Positions 17,501 to 25,337 of a stretch of DNA of 64,000 bases are shown piece by piece. A model generated the notes under the pieces. That model was given only the letters and a program-made list of their open reading frames with translations. It searched no databases and was not told where the DNA came from. Each line of letters begins with the position of its first letter. Position 1 is the first letter of the stretch. The position numbers and the translations under genes were made by a program. This DNA comes from Ekhidna sp051379705 (GTDB lineage: Bacteria; Bacteroidota; Bacteroidia; Cytophagales; Cyclobacteriaceae), in assembly GCF_051379705.1 (NCBI RefSeq), contig NZ_CP179868.1:248001-312000 (forward strand). Direction: 5' to 3'.

Positions 17501-18553
17501 TATTCATCATTAAACCAAATTCTTGGTTTAAAAAGCACAGGAGAAATTCTGAATACAAAATCAGGGATTGAAAATTTCCAGATTTTATCACCCTATCAAG
17601 CACAATACTCTGGTGCAAGCAAGATCAATGAGTACATACAGAATGAGTTTAAAAGGGGTGTTCCTTATGAATTAAGAAAAAGTCTCTATAAGAAAACGGA
17701 CAAGCTCATCAGAACTAAGAATTACTATCAGAATAAGAAGTTACTCTTATCGAATGGTACGCTTGGGTTCATTGGTGGTAAGAACTACAAAGAACATTTC
17801 TACTTCGAAGATGTCGATGGTTTGTTAGACATTTCTTTTAGCGAGATAAGAAGCATGGAACAAGAGTTCTTTGAATTGGCTTATGCTGTTACAGTTCATA
17901 AATCGCAAGGAAGTGGCTTTAATCACCTGTTTGTAATCGTACCTGCTCGCTATGGCTTGCTGTCAAAGGAATTGATCTATACCGCATTAACACGTACGAA
18001 GAAATCCATTACACTCTTTCTGCAATCGAATCATGAAAAGAAAAGTGTTTTGGAAATAGCTATGAGTAGATCCTTCTCGGCATCAAGACGAACAAGTCTT
18101 ATGTTAGATAAGCCATACAGATTCTACGATTTAGAACCAGAATCAGGTGTCTATGTAGAGTCGCGTGTTGAGCTGCTTATTTATCACATGTTGATGAAGA
18201 AAAGAGATGAGCTAGGGAAAGATACTTTTGATTTCGCCTATGAGGAAAAGCCTATCATCAATGGAAAAGAAATCAATATTAAAACGGATTTTACTGTTTA
18301 TGCCAATGGCAAGACATGGTACTGGGAGCATTTGGGCCTTCTAGGTCAGAGAAAGTATATATGGACTTGGCAAAATCTGAAAAAGAAGACCTATCAAGAA
18401 TCTGGAATTTGGAACGATATCATTACGACTGATGAGTCAAATGGCATCAATCCTCAAACTATTGAAAACTTAATTGAGTTGATTATTGACGACAGTGTAG
18501 AGACGGAAGATAAATTCAATCAATATTCAAATCATCATTATTATTTGAGATAA
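14558..18553 (+). CDS. RecD-like helicase with N-terminal unknown and C-terminal nuclease-like domains
   Basis: A 1331-residue superfamily 1 helicase placed between hsdS and hsdR. Residues 1-750 match nothing I can name; they include an acidic stretch (74-90) and a WHDNKWNGHIC...C segment (110-129). The motor follows: Walker A GSAGSGKS (about 759-766), PTGKAALRL, Walker B IIDETSMVD (about 836-844), GDPNQLPAIG, and the UvrD_C_2-type VHKSQGSGF and YTALTRTK motifs (about 1110-1150). The last ~130 residues have E...TDFTVYANGKTWYWEHLG, reminiscent of the D...ExK core of PD-(D/E)xK nucleases with His in place of Lys. It abuts hsdR with no gap. Likely role: DNA unwinding and degradation added to restriction. 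Confidence 0.88.
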   Translation: MANYNLQDPLDLDIMNATFDDYSEDEWEEYIELAKEKNLGFKNINALISAKKKAGLSKYLSPKMIKWALNLVDELDELEEDDEKDEKAQEFMASDQFQMPPAHVTLRVAWHDNKWNGHICNDPENNTFCNGFNSLLSERIRRRKDENMENELKYKGQSIADIDYQPPCFWSANLFGSTSLNVKHDNPAAPGLELIEEELPKNSMLSWPFAVSFTRTFKEQNESGAYPKNLESVRIPRFTAKMHENKSIAFMYAKFSNPITEEEQQYLVVGAGLIDGKQNAKDIKHFGPKSEIDAIREKEYKNYKNRNFPSMNWAMQFSFDDYSRVRMPYHEYLEAAEKLDDNAKDEFLDKIKVAITEPELEWCFKYVAMDVGDDEAIYILTKMRKSLMTCKDDGVVPVAQMQENIEKVENLLDLAWSSRSYFPGFVGISRALLNQRDEPNFPLEQFYEDFKIDAEQPDEELLAIFNAPKAANLPPKQLAAINDLKDRLDQNGFSIEQFLHLSMLNLKPFQFQRILDGKLKLSDDWIRKFDDSVRRSHDPEDIIANPYLLYEDYEYWPDSHDDVYGEELDAPIDIFKIDIAYFPDTRFLARLDMQRTMNFVDKRRIRALILRHLHTLENTGDCFSDADALQEVMTAYPLFYDIGEEYKLPAHFFHPVKSEYANHFQDDRKKLVLVEENDTTYYYLTQVYNAEKNIEGKVNELLRSPDNNEAFPDLDQYIEDSVQKLSDQIGEGFDQESAGFREERRKLYQNVFTKKFFVISGSAGSGKSYEILNILKHLEENENQKYLLLAPTGKAALRLSSDKDFPGITASTIDKFVADVTYNKISRAKLKEFKNVIIDETSMVDLLKFEKLIEIFNFKEPSFKRLILIGDPNQLPAIGYGRVLADLISFLRITKEYSSNFIQLETNCRSELKDNEVLELAEAFKQKGELSSRLHQKLEDQHTDISDGFRALYWENKEELYDQLKKEFIRLSETQKIKGDLYSSLNQILGLKSTGEILNTKSGIENFQILSPYQAQYSGASKINEYIQNEFKRGVPYELRKSLYKKTDKLIRTKNYYQNKKLLLSNGTLGFIGGKNYKEHFYFEDVDGLLDISFSEIRSMEQEFFELAYAVTVHKSQGSGFNHLFVIVPARYGLLSKELIYTALTRTKKSITLFLQSNHEKKSVLEIAMSRSFSASRRTSLMLDKPYRFYDLEPESGVYVESRVELLIYHMLMKKRDELGKDTFDFAYEEKPIINGKEINIKTDFTVYANGKTWYWEHLGLLGQRKYIWTWQNLKKKTYQESGIWNDIITTDESNGINPQTIENLIELIIDDSVETEDKFNQYSNHHYYLR

Positions 18554-21500
18554 ATGGCCTTTCTGAACGAATCACATATTGAAGAAGCAGACATCCAATT
18601 TTTTGAATTGGTCCTCGGCTATCAGCATATCAATGCCTGGGAAAAGAAATTGGTTGGTAGAGATACGCTTAAAGATGTGGTGCTTAAAGATCGTTTGAGA
18701 GCTAAGCTTTCAGAAATCAATGGTCATCTTCCTGAGAAAAGTATCAACCATGCAGTACAGGAGCTATGTAAAAGTCGTGCAACACTTACACCAGTTCTAG
18801 CCAATAAAGAAGTCTATGAGTTAATTAAAGGTGGAGTGCCAGTTACTTTCTTAAATACAGCTGGCAGGGAAGAAAATGATTATGTGAAAGTCATTGATAT
18901 TGATGAACCCGCAAACAATGAATTTCTGGTTGTTTCTCAGCTGAGCATAGAATACTTGCAGACAGACAATATCACACGTAGACCGGATCTACTGCTCTAT
19001 GTGAATGGCCTACCTCTGGTGATGATTGAGTTGAAAAATGCAACAGAAAAGGTCAAAGTGGGCTATGATAAAAACCTAAAAGACTATCGTAGAGATATTC
19101 CTCAGCTTTTCTGGTACAATTGTTTTGTCTGCATTTCCAATGGAATTCAAACACGAGTTGGCGCTTTTAATGCTTCTTGGGGGCATTTCTTTTCGTGGGT
19201 AAAAATGGAAGATACAGCCATTAGTCATGAACAGATGAATAGGGAAGAGGTAGAGGCTGAAAGCAGAGACTCTAGCAGCCGCTTAAGCCTTGAGTTATTT
19301 GGTCGTGGATTATGTCAAAAGAATAGCTTATTAGACTATTTTGAAAATTTTGTCTTGTATCACAAAAACAAGATTAAAATCATAGCTAAGAACCATCAAT
19401 TCCTTGGAGTTAATAATGCCATTTTATCGCTAAACAATCGAGAAGGTAAAGGAGGGAAGTTGGGCGTTTTTTGGCATACCCAAGGGTCTGGTAAATCCTA
19501 CTCAATGATCTTCTTTTCAAGAAAGATTCATCGCAAAGTAGAAGGTAATTGGTCATTCCTGATTATCACAGATCGCAAAGACTTAGACGATCAAATTTTT
19601 AGAAACTTCTTAGAAACTGAGGCCATCCCCAAAGTCGAAGATCCCAAAAAAAACAAATACCGACCAAAAAACAGAGACCAATTAAAACTTGATCTGCAAA
19701 GTAACCTGACACATTCATTTGCCTTGATTCATAAATTTGGAATAGAGAAAGGGAAGACCTATCCTAAATTGACAGACCGAGATGATTGGATTGTCATCGT
19801 TGATGAGGCACATCGTACGCAATACAAGGGATTGGCGGAAAATATGCGTATTGCAATACCAAATGCACAATACATTGCTTTTACCGGCACTCCATTGCTT
19901 AGAAATGAGCAAACTAAAGATTGGTTTGGTCCCTATGTATCGGAGTACAACTTTGCTCAAAGTATAGAAGATGGCGCAACTGTGCCGTTGTACTATAAGA
20001 AAAGTGTACCACGTGTAGAGCAAGTCAATGAAGACCTTGTCGGAGATGCAGCTGAGATTTTAGAAGATGAAAATCTTAGTGAAGAACAAAAGAAGAAATT
20101 AGACAAAGAGTATTCCACCTTACTCCAAGTCGTTAGGAGAGAAGATCGTCTTCAAGAAATTGCTAAACATATTGTGCAGCATTACCCGTATCGCCTCGAT
20201 GTTCTTGATGATAATCAGCATCGCAAACCTATGAAAGCCATGGTGGTTTGTATTGACAAATTTACAGCCGTCACGATGTTTGAATTTGTTCAATCCGCTC
20301 AAAAAGAAGAAATTAAAGAACTTCGAAAAAAGATTGTTAAAGAGAAGAATTCTGAGTTAAAGGAACGCTATAAACGCGCGATTGATTTCATGGAGGAAAC
20401 CAGAATGTCAGCTGTAATCAGTCAGGAGGGTTCTGATAAAGAAGAAAAGGAAGTATTTGAAAAAGAAGGGCTCAACATTACACCTCATCGGAATTTGATG
20501 GATTATCCCGATAAAGATGGGAGGAACATTGAAGACTACTTCAAAGACCCAAATAATACCTATCGGATTGTATTTGTTACTGCTATGTGGCTTACTGGAT
20601 TTGATGCTCCTTCAGTGTCTACATTGTACCTAGATAAGCCCCTACAAAATCACACATTGATGCAGACCATAGCTCGGGCAAATCGTGTTATAGAGGGGAA
20701 GAAAAATGGACTAGTGATTGACTACTTCGGAGTATTTAGAAACCTTAAAAAGGCACTTGCGGCTTATGCAGAAGGAAGCAAGGGTAAATCAACTGAGGAC
20801 GACTCAGATGAGTTTCCAGTTAAGGAGTTTGAAGAGCTCTTATCATTGTTGAAGAATGGAATATCTGAGGCAAAAAGCTATTTTAAGCAACTTGGTGCTG
20901 ATATAGATGAGATTATCAACCTTGGTGAAAGAGGTTTTAAAGAAGTTGAATTATTTCAGGAGTTCGCCAATATCATTCTTACAAAGGATGATTATAGCAA
21001 GCAGTTAGGCCTTTTTGTAAACACCATCGCTTCACTTTATGACTCAGCAAAACCTGAAATCTATAATTATCCGGATATTAAGAAGTCAAGAGACGTATTC
21101 GAATACCTAAAAAAAGTAGTTGACAGGCATGTAGACCAGGATGAAGCAATAGAACGAGCTAAGAAAAAAATAGATGCTTTATTAGATTCAAGCGTCTTGG
21201 CTAAGGGTGATTTAGTTGGTGATCCTAAGGTTAACTATCTCATTGAGCAAGGAAAGCAAATTGATTTAAGTAAGCTGAACTTTGAACTACTCAGAGCAGA
21301 ATTCCCTGAAAAGAAACATAAAAACATCCAGTTTGCTGATTTGCGAGAATTGATGGAAATCAAGCTTAAACAGATGCTTGCTCAAAACAAAACTCGTGGT
21401 TCATTTCTAGAACGGTTCGAAAAGGTAATTGAAGATTATAATTCAGGCAGTTTATCCATCGAAGAAGCCTACGATGAACTTGTCAAGCAAGCTGAAGATT

Positions 21501-21844
21501 TATCAGAAGAGCAGGAGCGAGCGGCAAAAAATGACATGAATGAAGAGGAGTTGGAGCTTTTTGACTTGTTAAAGAAAGAGAAATTAACCAAAGAGGAAGA
21601 AAAGAGTGTAAAACTCGCTGCGAACAACTTGCTCAAAATACTGTTTGACGCCAAAAACAAAATCTTGATTCAGGAATGGCACAAGGATAAAGCCACTCAG
21701 GAAATGGTGCGCCAAGAAATAAAGAAGATTCTGAATGAGACGCTACCTGATAGTTACGACAGAAAAGTCTTTTCAGAAAAGACAGATGTAGTATTTCAGC
21801 ATTTGTACGAGCAAGCAGAGCTTGGTCGAGGATTTGCAGCTTAA
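18554..21844 (+). CDS. hsdR: Type I restriction enzyme motor/nuclease subunit
   Basis: HsdR, 1096 residues, the translocating and cleaving subunit. The N-terminal PD-(D/E)xK nuclease is complete: RRPDLLLY with Asp145 and IELKN with Glu159 and Lys161. SF2 motor motifs follow: Walker A HTQGSGKS (about 307-314), DEAH at about 416-419 (VIVDEAHRTQ), motif III AFTGTPLL, and motif VI QTIARANRV. A long charged C-terminal region (about 740-1096) is the HsdM-contact part. The ATG directly follows the helicase stop codon. All catalytic residues are present, so the restriction system looks functional. Confidence 0.97.
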   Translation: MAFLNESHIEEADIQFFELVLGYQHINAWEKKLVGRDTLKDVVLKDRLRAKLSEINGHLPEKSINHAVQELCKSRATLTPVLANKEVYELIKGGVPVTFLNTAGREENDYVKVIDIDEPANNEFLVVSQLSIEYLQTDNITRRPDLLLYVNGLPLVMIELKNATEKVKVGYDKNLKDYRRDIPQLFWYNCFVCISNGIQTRVGAFNASWGHFFSWVKMEDTAISHEQMNREEVEAESRDSSSRLSLELFGRGLCQKNSLLDYFENFVLYHKNKIKIIAKNHQFLGVNNAILSLNNREGKGGKLGVFWHTQGSGKSYSMIFFSRKIHRKVEGNWSFLIITDRKDLDDQIFRNFLETEAIPKVEDPKKNKYRPKNRDQLKLDLQSNLTHSFALIHKFGIEKGKTYPKLTDRDDWIVIVDEAHRTQYKGLAENMRIAIPNAQYIAFTGTPLLRNEQTKDWFGPYVSEYNFAQSIEDGATVPLYYKKSVPRVEQVNEDLVGDAAEILEDENLSEEQKKKLDKEYSTLLQVVRREDRLQEIAKHIVQHYPYRLDVLDDNQHRKPMKAMVVCIDKFTAVTMFEFVQSAQKEEIKELRKKIVKEKNSELKERYKRAIDFMEETRMSAVISQEGSDKEEKEVFEKEGLNITPHRNLMDYPDKDGRNIEDYFKDPNNTYRIVFVTAMWLTGFDAPSVSTLYLDKPLQNHTLMQTIARANRVIEGKKNGLVIDYFGVFRNLKKALAAYAEGSKGKSTEDDSDEFPVKEFEELLSLLKNGISEAKSYFKQLGADIDEIINLGERGFKEVELFQEFANIILTKDDYSKQLGLFVNTIASLYDSAKPEIYNYPDIKKSRDVFEYLKKVVDRHVDQDEAIERAKKKIDALLDSSVLAKGDLVGDPKVNYLIEQGKQIDLSKLNFELLRAEFPEKKHKNIQFADLRELMEIKLKQMLAQNKTRGSFLERFEKVIEDYNSGSLSIEEAYDELVKQAEDLSEEQERAAKNDMNEEELELFDLLKKEKLTKEEEKSVKLAANNLLKILFDAKNKILIQEWHKDKATQEMVRQEIKKILNETLPDSYDRKVFSEKTDVVFQHLYEQAELGRGFAA

Positions 21845-21846
21845 TA

Positions 21847-22714
21847 TTATGTTAAGTAGAATCCATTTCGTCTAGGCGCGTTGGCAAGGCAGAATAGCGG
21901 GGTGTGCGTTGGCGTGTGGGTTGAAGCTTTATTCTGTCTAGATTTTTTGTTTACTTTTTTATCAATGAAAAAAGTAAAAGCCCAGCGGCTTGAGCGATAC
22001 AGCGAACACAGATGAAAGAAAGACACTTGTGAGCTATTCAGACCATGCTAAGAGTTTTAAGAGATTCCGGATATCCGCTATGCTGCTTCCGGAATGACGG
22101 TTAAGTATAGGCTTGTGCTGTGAGCCAAACAAAGCGATGGCCAGCAAGTGTATCACAGACAAATTCCCAATCGCTGAGAATGACGTATTTGAAAACGAAC
22201 TGAACAATTATCCGAATAACGAAATTTTGAACGACAAGCTTTGCCTGAGATTCTCTTGCATCTGGGCGGGTGATCAGGCCTTAGCCTGAAAGCGGGTGGG
22301 AAAACTATTAATAGCCGTTTGGTCTGCGCGACTCGGTCAGGGAACGGCCGAGCGATGGAATGTGCGCTGGCCGAGCGGCTATTTAATATAACGTCTAATT
22401 ATATAACAACGTCATTAGGAGCACTAACCGAAAGAAACATTAATCAGGAACGTACACGTCATAGTCCAGCTTTGCTGGTTAACATAATATCATTATATAA
22501 TCAATGGGTTCTGGAGTTGGCCGTGATTTGCTTTGAGATTTAAGAGCAGGATCGAGATTGCCGTGATTTGCTTTCAACATAAAATCGTAACCGATATGTA
22601 ACTGACCAAGCACACAGGCAGACGCGCATTACATATCTGATTTTATGTTAATTGTTCGCTAAAGCTCACAAACAGCAAATCACTAGTATTGTTATATAAT
22701 TTATATTATGTTAA
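21847..22714 (+). repeat. Hairpin-rich long repeat, copy 3
   Basis: Begins ATTATGTTAA three bases after the hsdR stop and lacks the 3' tail of copies 1 and 2. Landmarks: TTTACTTTTTT/AAAAAAGTAAA (21950-21960, 21968-21978) and TCAGGC-CTTA-GCCTGA (22274-22289). CCAGC/GCTGG (22466-22478) stands just before the nested palindrome TTAACATAA (22479-22487), ATTATATAA (22492-22500), TTATATAAT (22692-22700), TTATGTTAA (22706-22714). Inside are AACATAAAATC/GATTTTATGTT (22576-22586, 22639-22649), GATATGTAA/TTACATATC (22593-22601, 22629-22637) and GATTTGC/GCAAATC (22565-22571, 22675-22681). Non-coding; marks the right border of the accessory zone. Confidence 0.8.
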
Positions 22715-22767
22715 ATATATTTATTGACTATCTAGCCTACTGGGGCTTATTCGTACATTCATTACTC

Positions 22768-24117
22768 TTACGATTTCTTCTTGTTTTGATTTTTATCGCC
22801 TCGTGTCTTGGGCTTCTTGTACTTCTTCGCCAACTCTCTCCGGTATGATCCACCGTAATTGACTTTCTTATTCTTGTCCTTCTTTTCGTGCGTCGACTCT
22901 CCCTTGGCTTCTTTACTTCCAATCTTATCTGAGAGTTCCACTTGCTTAGACTTAGGTTGTTCTTCTGGCAACAACTCTTTGGAGATTTCTACATCCTCAG
23001 GAAATGCACATGCTTCGATCTGCATCTTCATCAGCCTTTCTATGGCTTCTTTATTAGCCAATTCTTTGGCTGTATACAGTAACATCGAAGTTCCGGTTTT
23101 CTCTGCTCTTCCTGTACGCCCGATTCGATGCATGTAGTTTTCCGGATAAATCGGCACATCCATGTTAATCACATGCGTGACATCATCGATATCTAATCCG
23201 CGTGCAATCACATCTGTCGCTATCAGTATACGCTTCTTACCGTCATTGAATTGCTCCAGCGAACGCAAGCGATAGTTCTGACTCTTATTTGAATGAATGA
23301 CGCAAACATCTCGCTCTAGCATTGGATCCAGCGATTCATACAGTCGGTCGGCATTTCGTTTACTGGAGACAAACACCAATACTTTTTCGTAGGTCTTCCG
23401 ATCGATCAGCAAGTGTTCTATCAGATTTGCTTTGGTATAAAAATTCTTCACCTCGTAGCTGTACTGCACTATATTCTCCAACGGTGTTCCGCTTAGCGCA
23501 ATGGTGATCTTTTCGGGATCTATAAAATAGTCATCAATCAAAGCATCCACATCTTCTGTCATGGTTGCCGAAAACATGATATGCTGACGCTTAGTTGGCA
23601 GCATGTCAAAGATGTTGGTCAATTGAAAGCGAAAGCCTAAATCCAACATTACATCCACTTCATCTATCACCAGTTTCTTGACATTCTTCAATGAAAGTGA
23701 ATGATGCAAAACCAGGTCATAGGTCCTTCCTGGTGTCCCTACCAGCACATCCATTCCCGCCATAACAGCTGGCTTCTGTGAGTTGATGTTCTTTCCTCCG
23801 TAAACACCTAATACCCTCACATTCATGTATTTAGTGAGTAGTTCTACTTGCTCCACTACTTGCACCACCAACTCTCTGGTTGGTACGAGTATCAAAATTT
23901 TGGGGTTAATCTCTTTGGAAAATTTGAGGTCTTTGAGCAGCGGCATTAGGTAGGCAAAAGTCTTCCCTGTTCCAGTTTGTGATATTCCTACCAAATCTTT
24001 TCCTGAAAGAATCACAGGAAATGCTCGTGTCTGAATTGGTGTTGGTGCACTAAACCCCAGATCATCCAGTGCATTGCGCAACGGGTTAGATAGGTTCAGA
24101 TCTTCGAATTGGCTCAT
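22768..24117 (-). CDS. DEAD-box family RNA helicase (DEVD variant)
   Basis: A 449-residue RhlE/DbpA-type ATP-dependent RNA helicase for ribosome assembly or mRNA turnover. Q motif (F...TPIQ, about 5-29), Walker A SQTGTGKT (46-53), PTREL, TPGR, motif II reading DEVD (152-155) instead of DEAD, SAT, and the C-terminal domain with ARGLDID and HRIGRTGRAEKTG. The tail is Lys/Glu/Gly-rich and strongly basic at the end, as expected for RNA binding. Glu153 and both Asp remain, so ATPase activity should persist. First core-type gene after the accessory zone. Confidence 0.93.
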   Translation of the reverse strand: MSQFEDLNLSNPLRNALDDLGFSAPTPIQTRAFPVILSGKDLVGISQTGTGKTFAYLMPLLKDLKFSKEINPKILILVPTRELVVQVVEQVELLTKYMNVRVLGVYGGKNINSQKPAVMAGMDVLVGTPGRTYDLVLHHSLSLKNVKKLVIDEVDVMLDLGFRFQLTNIFDMLPTKRQHIMFSATMTEDVDALIDDYFIDPEKITIALSGTPLENIVQYSYEVKNFYTKANLIEHLLIDRKTYEKVLVFVSSKRNADRLYESLDPMLERDVCVIHSNKSQNYRLRSLEQFNDGKKRILIATDVIARGLDIDDVTHVINMDVPIYPENYMHRIGRTGRAEKTGTSMLLYTAKELANKEAIERLMKMQIEACAFPEDVEISKELLPEEQPKSKQVELSDKIGSKEAKGESTHEKKDKNKKVNYGGSYRRELAKKYKKPKTRGDKNQNKKKS

Positions 24118-24131
24118 GGATAAACTTTTCG

Positions 24132-24139
24132 CAAAAGTA
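24132..24139 (-). promoter_or_regulatory. Putative -7 promoter element of the helicase gene
   Basis: The minus strand reads TACTTTTG, an exact match to the Bacteroidota TAnnTTTG -7 element, 15 bases upstream of the helicase ATG at 24117. No good -33 element at the standard distance was seen. Confidence 0.4.
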
Positions 24140-24173
24140 CGTGATCCTGTATTCTATCAGGCGATCAAACAGC

Positions 24174-24266
24174 CTATTGATGATGTGGTCCCTCGTCTTT
24201 AAAAATATATCGCACGAATAGGATGATACCAACTATTGCTGCCAGAAGTACGATCGTTATAAACAT
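24174..24266 (-). CDS. Putative 30-residue single-TM small protein
   Basis: An ATG-started frame (24266 to stop 24174) encodes MFITIVLLAAIVGIILFVRY followed by IFKDEGPHHQ: one membrane helix then a short charged, His-containing tail. It lies between the YeeE/YedE gene and the helicase on the same strand and is shorter than normal gene-calling cut-offs. Such peptides often accompany membrane transporters or respiratory complexes. Coding status rests only on its composition and strand agreement. Confidence 0.4.
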   Translation of the reverse strand: MFITIVLLAAIVGIILFVRYIFKDEGPHHQ

Positions 24267-24316
24267 ATACGCAAGGTAACAGCTTCCTTAAGGTATAAGC
24301 TTATTTTTTAGCCTAT

Positions 24317-24730
24317 TTAATGTGGCAGTCGATGTTTGATCCTACCATAGGTATACGTTCCTAAAATTGCTGCTGCTATTGATACTACGAATACGGATAT
24401 TCCATTGCCAATCAATATGAACAAAGGTCCCGGACATGCTCCGGTAAGTGCCCAACCCAATCCAAATAGGAATCCTCCTACGATGTATCGAGTCACGCTT
24501 CGCTCCTTTGGTGCAATCTTAATGGGTTCACCATATATCGACTTTAGATTCGTACGGCGGATAACTTGGGTAATGATGATTCCGAGTATGACAGCAGATC
24601 CTAATACACCATACATGTGAAAGGATTGAAATCGAAACATCTCGTAGATGCGATACCAGGAGATCACTTCTCCTTTGGTTAGAATAATCCCGAACAAGGT
24701 TCCTAGCACGAGGTATTTTATGTATTTCAT
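24317..24730 (-). CDS. YeeE/YedE-family membrane protein, half 2 (DUF6691-type)
   Basis: A 137-residue protein with about four membrane helices and the motif GACPGP near residue 99 (in WALTGACPGPLFILIGNG), the second half-signature of YeeE/YedE transporters. Family members take up thiosulfate or related sulfur compounds through conserved Cys residues. The partner half lies 8 bp upstream in the operon (24739-25302). Operon order on the minus strand is the persulfide dioxygenase gene, half 1, half 2, pointing to import and oxidation of reduced sulfur. Confidence 0.88.
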   Translation of the reverse strand: MKYIKYLVLGTLFGIILTKGEVISWYRIYEMFRFQSFHMYGVLGSAVILGIIITQVIRRTNLKSIYGEPIKIAPKERSVTRYIVGGFLFGLGWALTGACPGPLFILIGNGISVFVVSIAAAILGTYTYGRIKHRLPH

Positions 24731-24738
24731 AATGTTGA

Positions 24739-25302
24739 TTAAAAACTTAGAATGTATGGCCAGATCAAATAAGTGACAGTAAGCCCGCCCAGGAAGAATC
24801 CTGCTACCGCAATCAGCGATGGAATCTGAAGATCACTTAGCCCGCTTATGGCATGTCCTGAAGTGCAGCCACCTGCATATCTTGCTCCAAATCCCACTAA
24901 AAACCCACCTAAAACAACTGCTATTAAACCTCTAAAAGTCAGTAAGTTATCCCATGTGAATACTTCTATTGGTACAAAGTTTTCTCCGGGTGCTGACAAC
25001 CCTAGTGTCTGAAGTTCAGTAAGTGTCGCTTCACTCAATTGAATACCATCTGGATTCATAAGGAAGTTGTTGCTTACCCAACCGCCAATGAAAAGACCTA
25101 CTACAAATACCAGGTTCCACTTTTGGGCTTTCCAGTCGAAGACAAAAAAGTCACAATGCTTTCCTGCACCCATCATGGCGCACATGCTCCGGAGGTTGCT
25201 ACTGAGTCCAAACCGCTTTCCTACCAGCAGCAGACTTAACATAATAAAGGCAATAAGTGGACCTGCCACATACCACGGCCATGGTTGGCTTAAATAATTC
25301 AT
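24739..25302 (-). CDS. YeeE/YedE-family membrane protein, half 1
   Basis: A 187-residue inner-membrane protein with about five hydrophobic helices. The signature GGCTSGHAISG (in GARYAGGCTSGHAISGLSD) carries the conserved Cys of the YeeE/YedE sulfur transport family. It is followed 8 bp later by the second half, so the two probably make one split transporter. It lies 35 bp downstream of the MBL/rhodanese gene and is presumably transcribed with it from the Crp/Fnr-linked promoter. Confidence 0.9.
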   Translation of the reverse strand: MNYLSQPWPWYVAGPLIAFIMLSLLLVGKRFGLSSNLRSMCAMMGAGKHCDFFVFDWKAQKWNLVFVVGLFIGGWVSNNFLMNPDGIQLSEATLTELQTLGLSAPGENFVPIEVFTWDNLLTFRGLIAVVLGGFLVGFGARYAGGCTSGHAISGLSDLQIPSLIAVAGFFLGGLTVTYLIWPYILSF

Positions 25303-25337
25303 CGAATGTTTTTGATTAAATGTTCCCTACTTGATTC

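Noticed and set aside
22319..22543. 74-codon plus-strand frame inside repeat copy 3
   Set aside because: Not preserved in copies 1 and 2; it covers hairpins and the nested palindrome.
1588..22714. Repeats as a classical insertion sequence or a CRISPR array
   Set aside because: There is no transposase frame inside the copies. There are only three copies, 5-14 kb apart, each hundreds of bases long, so there is no repeat-spacer pattern.
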